Part shown: positions 57,322 through 64,000 of the stretch, piece after piece | Layout: every line of letters begins with the position of its first letter | Numbering within the stretch: position 1 is the stretch's first letter | NCBI GenBank assembly: GCA_029844215.1 | Contig: CM056732.1 | Span: forward strand, 21,995,501 to 22,059,500 | Length of the DNA stretch: 64,000 bases | Direction of reading: 5' to 3' | Source: Przewalskia tangutica | Lineage: Eukaryota; Streptophyta; Magnoliopsida; Solanales; Solanaceae | Translations under genes and position numbers: made by a program | The notes under the pieces: generated by a model | The model's database searches: none | What the model was told of the DNA's origin: nothing | Seen by the model: the letters and a program-made list of their open reading frames with translations, nothing else

Positions 57322-57689
57322 GTAAGCAATGACATATTCATCAACTTGATGTCAAAAACTTATTTCTTCACGGGGTTTTGAAAGAAACTGTGTATATGCA
57401 TCAGCCACTGGGTTTTGTCCATCCTGTCGTCTCCGGAAGTCACTCTTTGGCTTGAAACAGGCGCCCCGAGCTTGGTATGACCACTTTGCAAGGTATATTT
57501 TGCAGATTGGATTTATATGTAGCTTTCATTTTGCATCATGGTAGTGGCACATCTTACTTACTATTATATGTGGATGACATTGTTCTCACTGCCTCATCCG
57601 AAAAATTGAAAAATGACATCATTTCTCTATTCAAAACTAAATTTGCCATGACTTATTTGGGTAAACTAAGTTACTTCTTGGGTATATAA

Positions 57690-58517
57690 GTGACTAGATC
57701 TGCAGACAATTTGTTCCTATTTCTGCGTAAGTATGCAGAAGAAATTGTAAACAGAGCTAAGATGTCGAATTGCAAAGCTATGCCCACTCCGGTTGATTCG
57801 AAATCCAAGCTCAGTGTTGTTGATGGTGATCATGTGTCTGATCTTACTCTCTATCGGAGTCTTGCAAGTGTCCTTCAGTATCTCATATTTACAAGGCTCG
57901 ACATTGCATATGCCGTTCAGCAGATATGTCTATTTATGCATGCCCCGAAGGAACCCCATTTTGTTTCTCTTAAGAGTATCATCAGATACATTAAGGGCGC
58001 ACCTGACTATGGGTTGCATCTTTACCCCTCTGCTCCGATTAGGTTGCTCTCTTACACATATGTTGATTGGGCAGGTTTCCCGGACACGCGACGCTCTACT
58101 TCTGAATATTGTGTATTTCTAAGGGATAATCTCATATCCTGGTCTGCCAAGCAGCAAGCCACTTTATCCCGATCGAGTGTTGAAGCAGAGTATAGAGGCG
58201 TTGCTAATGTAGTTGCTGAGGTCGGTTGGCTCCGATATCTTCTTTTGGAGCTCCAGTGTTCACTGCGTAAAACGTCTATAGTCTACTGTGATAACATATC
58301 TGCTATATATATGTCTCATAATCCGGTCCAACATCAGCGGACCAAACATATTGAGATGAATATTCACTTTGTACGAGAGAAGGTAGCTCTTGGTCAAGTC
58401 AAAATATTGTATGTTCCTTCCTCATATCAGTATGCAGATATCTTCACAAAGGGGCTACCCAGACATGTATTCACAAACTTCGGATCCAGCCTTAGGGCCT
58501 CCTCCCGCTCCGACTGA
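57690..58517 (+). pseudogene. Copia-C RT end and RNase H
   Basis: The 275-residue frame follows directly after the TAA ending the RT frame, so one stop separates them. It has LFLFLRKYAEEIVNRAKMSN, LIFTRLDIAYAVQQICLFMH, SYTYVDWAGFPDTRRSTSEY, QATLSRSSVEAEYRGVANVV, IVYCDNISAIYMSHNPVQHQ, RTKHIEMNIHFVREKV and YQYADIFTKGLP. This is a complete copia RNase H; the first acidic position reads TYVDW where TDADW is usual. It ends three codons before the PPT. Confidence 0.92.
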
Positions 58518-58524
58518 GGGGGAG
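58514..58524 (+). other. Polypurine tract of Copia-C
   Basis: CTGAGGGGGAG directly before the 3' LTR. Confidence 0.8.
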
Positions 58525-58734
58525 TATTAGCGAATATTCTCCGAATATTCACAGTATATATTGTAATTATTATTGTTATGTATTTAAGGTAGCTTATGAT
58601 TCTTATTGTATTAAGAATCATATTTGTACATCTATATATTGTGAATTAATGAAAGAAATCCTCATTGGGAATTTATTACAATCTTACAAGAATCATAAAG
58701 AATCTCTCCTTCCCAAAATAATGAAACCTTAACA
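58525..58734 (+). repeat. Copia-C 3' LTR (210 bp)
   Basis: It begins TATTAGCGAA (expected TGTTAG) after the PPT and ends CCTTAACA. No partner LTR is present in the window, so the ends rest on the PPT and on terminal sequence only. Confidence 0.7.
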
Positions 58735-60100
58735 GTTGGAGGAGGAGACGCTATTGTTTAAGAACTTGAGAGTTGGATGATTTTTTCAAGAACTTGAAAT
58801 TTTGATGACTTAAACTTCGGAAATGGATGAGTCTTTCCCTCATCCAAAATTCATTGAAATAGAAAACAGATGAGTTCTTGCAATAGATGTCATAGTGTCG
58901 TGTCAAATCTAATACAAATGGGTAGATAAATAATTGATTATAAAACGTAATAATTTATTGCGTAATTGGACTAAAATGGACCTTTTAAAAAATGTGGGTT
59001 GCCCTATTATTACGTAAAAAATCCCTGATACTTTTATCACAATTTTTTTTGAATATTTTTGTTATCTTCCTCCTTCCTTGAATCATTTAAGTTCCGGACT
59101 CCTTCCAACAATTTTGAACAATAGATCCACTGCCTCCTTTTTATTTTATGTAATCTCTATTTTATCCTTGACATTTTTAATTATCTAATATATGTAGTAC
59201 ATTTTTATAACATATATAATATATTACTTTTTAACCTTGGTATTTTACCTATAGTTTAAATAATTTTATATTTTATTATAAAAATTTATGAATTTGCAGT
59301 AAAATCTAAAGATATTCTTTTATGAATGTTATTTTAATGTATGTATCTACATACGTACCTATGCATGTATGTACGTGTATAGGCGTATTGCATCGATAAA
59401 TCTTTTTAAATTGTCAATAAATTTCATTAGACACTCGAATTTACGATTTATTTCAATTGAGCACTTGAACACATGATAATGTGTTCCTATAGACACTTTC
59501 AATTTATATTCTGAAAAAAGTCTTGCGTATGTTCTCAAACGTCTATTAGATAGTTAAGTTAACCACATAAATTATGTTAAATTATGTTAGTACTATTTCT
59601 TTTAGTTATACTCGTCAAGGTGGAATAGTCTAAGGTTTTATAGCTTATTGAGACCGATGTGTATAATTAAAGGATGTGACATATTTTGAGTGATTAACTA
59701 ATTTATGTAATAGGTACTTGAAAATACGCACTATTATTTTTTTCTAAAAATTGAATCAAAAATGTCTAATAGATAGAAACTCTTTGTCATTGTTGGGGGC
59801 TCCATTAGAACAAGTCTAAATGAAATTTAAAGATTTATGGATGTTTAATAAACCAATATTTGATACATGTAAAATATATATATTCAAATTCAAACTTGTT
59901 AATCTTAATTAACATCTATAACATAGTAGCTCATTTAAGAAAATACAAGGTGGTAACCCACAGTCTTCTTCTTCAACGTGCTATCCTTTCCACTACCAAC
60001 TCATCTCTTCTGCAAGCTAGGGTTCCTTTTCCTACTCCTCCTCTCACCAAGGCAGTTACTTCCTTACCATTATTAATATATTCTATTTTGCTATTTAATT
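58735..60100. other. AT-rich spacer right of Copia-C
   Basis: It holds the right copy of the 71-bp direct repeat (58841-58911), a TATG/CATG-rich stretch (59330-59385) and a dispersed-repeat-like segment at 59425-59560 with the perfect hairpin GAACACAT-GATA-ATGTGTTC. The 98-residue frame at 59860-60156 has no recognisable family. Confidence 0.5.
58841..58911 (+). repeat. Direct repeat flanking Copia-C, right copy
   Basis: 68 of 71 positions match 45554-45624. It lies 106 bp beyond the 3' LTR, so it is not adjacent to the element end as a target duplication would be. Confidence 0.9.
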
Positions 60101-60382
60101 GGGCGTTTGAACATAAAAATGTGATAGTTGGAAATTGGAGTTGTGCTGGGACATAAATACTAACTTGAAAAAAAATGTTAGCATTTTGGAGTAAAAACTA
60201 TGAAAACGGGCATTTGGAGTTTTTCGAATTCCATAATATGAAGTTGAATTCCGGAAAATTGTAATAATTCTATGTCCAAACATAGAAGCTCTATCTATCA
60301 AGGTAGATGTAAAGTCTGCGTACAAATATGATTCCAGAATACAACTCCGAAAAAAGTGTATTATCTATGGCCAAACGGGCCC
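60101..60382. mobile_element. MITE, 282 bp, TAATT target duplication
   Basis: Left end GGGCGTTTGAACATA and right end (reverse complement) GGGCCCGTTTGGCCATAGATA form an imperfect terminal inverted repeat. TAATT flanks both sides (60096-60100, 60383-60387). AT-rich interior without coding capacity. This end type is common in solanaceous genomes by recollection. The superfamily is not settled: the 5-bp duplication does not fit hAT (8 bp) or Mutator (9 bp) well. Confidence 0.72.
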
Positions 60383-60583
60383 TAATTCTTATCAAGTTGC
60401 AAAATTATGGCATTTTGGTCAGGACCGTCTAAATTATTTTGGGGTTTGTTCTAATTCGTAAAAGTGGACCCTTAATATAAGTAAATATACGATTTTAATA
60501 ATTAGAAATTATTTTAAATTGTAAATAACAACCCAATACAACTTCAAGTTAATCAACCCTACTTTAAAAGAGTTATCCTTCTT
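60383..60583. other. Short AT-rich spacer before Copia-D
   Basis: 201 bp; nothing recognisable seen. Confidence 0.5.
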
Positions 60584-60774
60584 GTAATAATTTGAAAATA
60601 TTTTCCTCAATTATCTTCATCCCATAAAGGAGAAACATATATATAGAATATACATTAATGTAGAAGAGGAAATCATGCCTAATAATGAAGAGAGAATATC
60701 TTCCTAATATATTCTTTTACTACCTACCATATTTACTATGATTCTACATTAATATAATTACTAATATTCTAACA
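60584..60774 (-). repeat. Copia-D 3' LTR (191 bp)
   Basis: TGTAATAATTTGAAAA to ATATTCTAACA, matching the ends of the Copia-A LTR (22168-22395). The partner LTR lies outside the window. Confidence 0.82.
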
Positions 60775-61440
60775 CTCCTCCGCAGTCGAAGCTGGAGGTC
60801 GGCGAATGCTGAGGCTGTCCCTAAACTCTTCAAATAATATCAGCGGAAGCCCTTTCGTGAAGATATCTGCTATCTGATGACGTGTTGGGACATGTAACAC
60901 TCGTACTTGTCCGCGAGTCACTTTTCACGAACAAAATGGATATCTAACTCAATATATTTAGTGCGTTGATGATGTATTGGATTCTCCGAGAGATAGATTA
61001 CACTAATATTATCATAGTATACCAGAGTGACTGTGGGAATGAGGCAATAGAGCTCAAGTAACAGATTTCGAATACAACATGAGTCAGACACCACATTGGC
61101 AATAACATGATATTCAGTTTCGGCACTGGAGCGTGATACTGTGGGTTGCCTTTTAGAGAACCAGGAGATTAAATTGTCACCTAGAAAGACGCAATAACCG
61201 GAGGTGGATCGTCTAGTGTCCGGACATCCCGCCTAGTCTGCATCTGTATAAGTAATAATTTTGGAAATGGAAGACGGGTAAAGATTTAATCCATATTCCA
61301 GAGTGCCCTGAATATATCGCACACTGTGTTTGAGCGCATGCAAATGTTCTTCCATCAAATTATGCATAAAGAGGCACACTTGTTGCACTGCATAGGTAAT
61401 ATCTGGTCTGGTGAATATGAGATACTGCAAAGCTCCTGCC
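60775..61440 (-). pseudogene. Copia-D RNase H
   Basis: The frame 61430-61233 gives MQYLIFTRPDITYAVQQVCL, SVRYIQGTLEYGLNLYPSSI and ITYTDAD, the first RNase H acidic residues. The remainder to 60775 continues on the minus strand with a stop just after TDAD (plus GCCTAGTC), then RTRRSTSGYCVFLGD-like sequence and the DIFTKGLP-type end. One or two stops break it. Confidence 0.82.
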
Positions 61441-62200
61441 AGACTGCGATATAATGTAGGATTAACAAAATTTTGCTAGAGATGACACTCAATTTTGATT
61501 TTGTGTCGACCGAAGTTGCTGAAGGTTTGCACGAAGACATTCCAGCTCGTTCCACGATCTCGGAGGCATACTTCTTCTAGGACAGAAATAATCCACCTGC
61601 ATGTCGTGTCACAGCAATTCCAAGAAAGTAGTGTAGTGGACCAAGATCCTTCATCGAAAATTATGAATTAAGTTGTGACATGATACTCTTACGAAGAGAG
61701 TCTGAAGATGATGTTAGGATAATATCATCCACATATAAAAGAAGATAAGCAGTATGACTACCCTGTCGATAAATAAACAGATAATTATCCGAACGACAGT
61801 GTTGAAAACCCCATGTTGGACACAAAATCTACAAATCGCTTATACCAAGCCCTGGGGGCCTGCTTGAGTCCATATAATAATTTCTTCAGCAAACACACAT
61901 AATTGAGATATTTAGGATACATGTATCCCAATGGTTGATGCATGTAGAAAGTCCCACTCAAGTGTCCATGGAGGAAGGTGTTTTTGACATCCAATTGATG
62001 AAGTGATCATCCTTTTGAGAGAGAAAGACTGAGAATTGTTCTGATTGTTGCTGGTTTGACCACATGACTGAATGTCTCCCCGCAATCGAGTCCAACCTGT
62101 TGAGTCTTTCCATCACCTACAAGACGAGTCTTATGCCGCTCAAAAGATCCATCAGATTTTTCTTTATGACAAAAAAATCACATAGACCAAATTATATTAG
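61441..62200 (-). pseudogene. Copia-D reverse transcriptase
   Basis: The frame 61994-61785 has MDVKNTFLHGHLSGTFYMHQ, PLGYMYPKYLNYVCLLKKLL and YGLKQAPRAWYKRFVDFVS. YVDD codons are at 61724-61735. SVDTKSKLSV-type sequence follows in 61555-61440. Frame changes near 61785 and 61560 break it, and the N-terminal part to 62200 is in several frames. Confidence 0.85.
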
Positions 62201-62874
62201 CATTAGATGGACGAAGTATTAACTCCCATGTCCTATTTTTAATTAGAGCATGATATTCATCATCCATAGTCAATTTCTAATTCGGGTCTTTTATAGCAGA
62301 TACTGGGTTACGGGGCAAAGGTGATTTCGAGACTTGGATATATAGACTGTATTTGATATTGGGTTTGACAATTTCATGTTGACTACGGGTGATCGGATGA
62401 GTGATGTGGCCAGTGGACTGAACGTCATTGGCCGAGAGTGAGGCAGTGGGCTGAACGCCACTGCACAATCCACTTTCTCCAAGTCTGGCAGTGGGCTGGA
62501 CACTTTGTTGGTGTGCTATTGGGCCTGAAAATGTGGATTGGTCCAATGGAAAGGGCAGATGGTTTGTTGTGAAAGAATTCCTTGCACTGGGCTGTGGAAC
62601 TGATGGCCCAGTTCACTAGATTGAATTTTCTAGTGGCTGGACCATCGGTCCTTGGTCCAGTGGGCCCAGCTGCGGTGATCCAGCAGATTCTGTGGGTCCC
62701 GGGCTGTAAAAAAAATGAGTTAGATACGGAAGCTTATCATCATCCAAAAAATCATAAGTATTAGTTCCGGTGTCATGTATCTTGACAAAAGGAAATTATG
62801 TTTCATAAAACATTACATGACGACATATAATCATGCGTTTGAAAGAAATGTCATAACACATGTAACCACGATGA
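62201..62874 (-). pseudogene. Copia-D integrase-RT linker
   Basis: 62546-62277 gives a Gln/Ser-rich linker (TARLGESGLCSGVQPTASL, ITRSQHEIVKPN) ending at LPRNPVSAIKDPN, the lead-in to RT. It contains four imperfect repeats of an Ala-Ser-Leu-Gly type motif (DNA word GCCAGTGG/GGCAGTGGGCTG at 62410-62500). The rest toward 62874 has no domain. Confidence 0.65.
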
Positions 62875-63659
62875 TTAGTAGAATATCCCAAGAAAACACA
62901 TGGAGTGAACCGGGGTTGGAGTTTTGTGATTGTGGGTGGATGGAAATAGAGGGTAGCAAAGACAACCAAACACTCTTAAATGATGATATGAGGGCTCTCG
63001 TAAGTAAAACATTTTTAGTGGAGCTTGGTAAGACATGTTTTTATGGTGAAGTATATTCAACATGTAGGTTGCCATGTGAAGCACATGATGCCAAAAAATG
63101 GGGGTATAGATGCATGAGTAAGAAATGTTCTAACAATATTGTTTATGGTTCTAATTTTGCGTTCTGCCTTACCATTCTGTGAAGAGGTGTGAGGACAGGA
63201 TAAACGAAAATGTAAACCATTTGTTTTGAAAAAATCTCAAAACTGATTATTGTCAAATTCCCTCCCATTGTCACATTGAATACTTTTAATCTCCCGTTCA
63301 AGCTGAGTTCGGATGAATGCTCTAAAGTTTAGAAAAGTGGAAAACACTTGTAATTTTTTCGACAAAGGGAATGTCCACAAATAGTTAGAGTAATCATCAA
63401 GGAAAAATAAATAATACCTATGACCTGAGGAACTCAAAACATGTGATGTCCAAATATCACAATGTAAAATGTCAAATGGTATAGTAGTGCATGAAGTAGA
63501 AGAAGTAAATGACAATATAACATGTTTACCAAGGGCACAAGCATGACACTTATTCAAAGTCTGAGTTTGAGTACATGAAATAAAACTATTTTGTTTAAGA
63601 GAGGCCAAAACAGACTCTCCCGGGTGTCCCAAACGTTTATGCCATAGTGATGGTGCCAA
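62875..63659 (-). pseudogene. Copia-D integrase
   Basis: The frame 63659-63237 has LWHKRLGHPGESVLASLKQN, KCHACALGKHVILSF, FDILHCDIWTSHVLSSSGHR and IQCDNGREFDNNQF: an intact zinc domain and the first two catalytic Asp. The NGKAER-type block is broken near 63170. 63084-62875 carries the C-terminal LRVFGCLCYPLF. It is the best-kept minus-strand copia integrase here. Confidence 0.88.
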
Positions 63660-63686
63660 GGCTGCATAAGTACAAGAAACTTTAGA

Positions 63687-64000
63687 CTATGGATTTGGTA
63701 AACATATCAGATAGAGCTCCCCCTTGCTATCACATCTCATGAGAAGCTTCCCCGTCTGAAAATCATGTACAGAAAAATCAAACGGGTCAAAACGAACAAA
63801 TACCCAATTATCAGTAGTAAATTTTCTCACAGAGACCATTTTTTTTATTAAATTGGGTGCATGAAGAACATTCTTTAAAACTAGTGGCGGGTTTGGTGGT
63901 GTCAATTTGCTAGATTCATACCCTTTTATTGGAATTGAATGGTCATTTCTGACAACTATACCATTTTGTTTGCTCAAATTAAAATAGGGTGAGAGCGTAG
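63687..64000 (-). pseudogene. Copia-D protease end and GAG-pre-integrase
   Basis: 63977-63687 gives GIVVRNDHSIPIKGYESSKL, LKNVLHAPNLIKKMVSVRKF and FQTGKLLMRCDSKGELY. The protease active site is beyond the window edge. A stop between 63687 and 63660 separates it from integrase. Confidence 0.82.

Larger units (their letters stand above)
48779..57689 (+). pseudogene. Copia-C reverse transcriptase, split by Athila-2
   Basis: The left part (48779-49056) has MDPNWNAIMCEEFNVLTKQH, WNLVPRPVGVNVIRCMW and CGEKFSPVVKP. It breaks at GTAAG. The right part (57322-57689) has HQLDVKN-like and ETVYMHQPLGFVHP-like blocks in shifted frames, then LLLYVDDIVLTASSEKLKND (YVDD codons 57567-57578) and LGKLSYFLGI, ending at a TAA. 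Catalytic residues are intact. The track-like frame running on from 49057 is Athila-2 LTR and not RT. Confidence 0.9.
45626..58734 (+). mobile_element. Copia-C: rearranged Ty1/copia element lacking its 5' LTR, split by Athila-2
   Basis: On the plus strand the order is gag, protease, integrase, RT (interrupted at 49056/57322 by Athila-2), RNase H, PPT and 3' LTR. Upstream of gag there is no LTR. 45626-45776 is the reverse complement of this element's own 3' coding end (58377-58521), followed directly by the gag leader. The whole is bracketed by 71-bp direct repeats. This points to a rearrangement after insertion. Confidence 0.85.
60584..64000 (-). mobile_element. Copia-D: Ty1/copia element, 5' part off the window
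   Basis: On the minus strand from the right edge: protease/GAG-pre-integrase, integrase, linker, RT, RNase H, PPT (CGACTGCGGAGGAG) and 3' LTR (60774-60584). It is the only copia stretch without a nested insertion and serves as the reference for the empty target sites in Copia-A. LTR and coding sequence are closely related to Copia-A. Several stops and frameshifts. Confidence 0.9.

Noticed and set aside
59860..60156. 98-residue frame as a possible host exon
   Set aside because: It runs into the MITE end at 60101 and has no recognisable domain or splice context that I can support.

Overview
The window looks like intergenic repeat DNA from a flowering plant. I infer a dicot, probably Solanaceae, from the combination of very long-LTR chromoviruses, Athila-type elements and MITE termini; a database search would be needed to settle this. 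I found no host gene, rRNA, tRNA or CRISPR array. Almost all of it is a nested stack of LTR retrotransposons. Every coding region I can recognise belongs to a transposable element, and all of them carry stops or frameshifts.

Layout. (1) Copia-A, minus strand, runs from beyond the left edge to 22395. It is broken by Tekay-1, a Ty3/gypsy chromovirus (552-10077, minus), and by Athila-1 (11107-19321, plus). (2) 22396-23269 is a short spacer. (3) Copia-B, minus, 23270-43948, has intact 5-bp target duplications (AAAAT). It is broken by a 9.2-kb non-autonomous long-LTR element, the LARD (23725-32912, minus), and by two solo LTRs (34539-38245 minus, 40238-43290 plus). (4) 43949-45625 is a spacer with a decayed LINE reverse transcriptase. 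(5) Copia-C, plus, about 45626-58734, has lost its 5' LTR and is broken by Athila-2 (49057-57321, minus). (6) 58735-60583 is an AT-rich spacer with a 282-bp MITE. (7) Copia-D, minus, starts at 60584 and runs off the right edge.

The insertions are placed to the base by terminal TG/CA and 5-bp target-site duplications: CTCYT (Tekay-1), GTTGT (Athila-1), AATTT (LARD), GAAAY (solo LTR 1), TTTTG (solo LTR 2), GTAAG (Athila-2) and AAAAT (Copia-B). The copias are the oldest layer, and the gypsy-type elements landed in them later.

Most interesting points. The LARD has the same leader, primer-binding site, polypurine tract and LTR architecture as Tekay-1, but in place of gag-pol it carries two decayed LINE endonuclease fragments. 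It therefore looks like a parasite of the Tekay machinery. The two Athila copies have complementary losses: Athila-1 has no RT/RNase H/integrase but keeps a downstream non-pol ORF, while Athila-2 keeps pol and has lost that ORF. GC-rich GGCGCC-type cassettes recur at three places in each Athila copy and also in an unrelated solo LTR. All long Tekay-type LTRs that retain the region carry a splice-donor-like AG/GTATGT just upstream of a fast-changing tandem array. None of this proves a new functional system; these are structural observations with tests attached.
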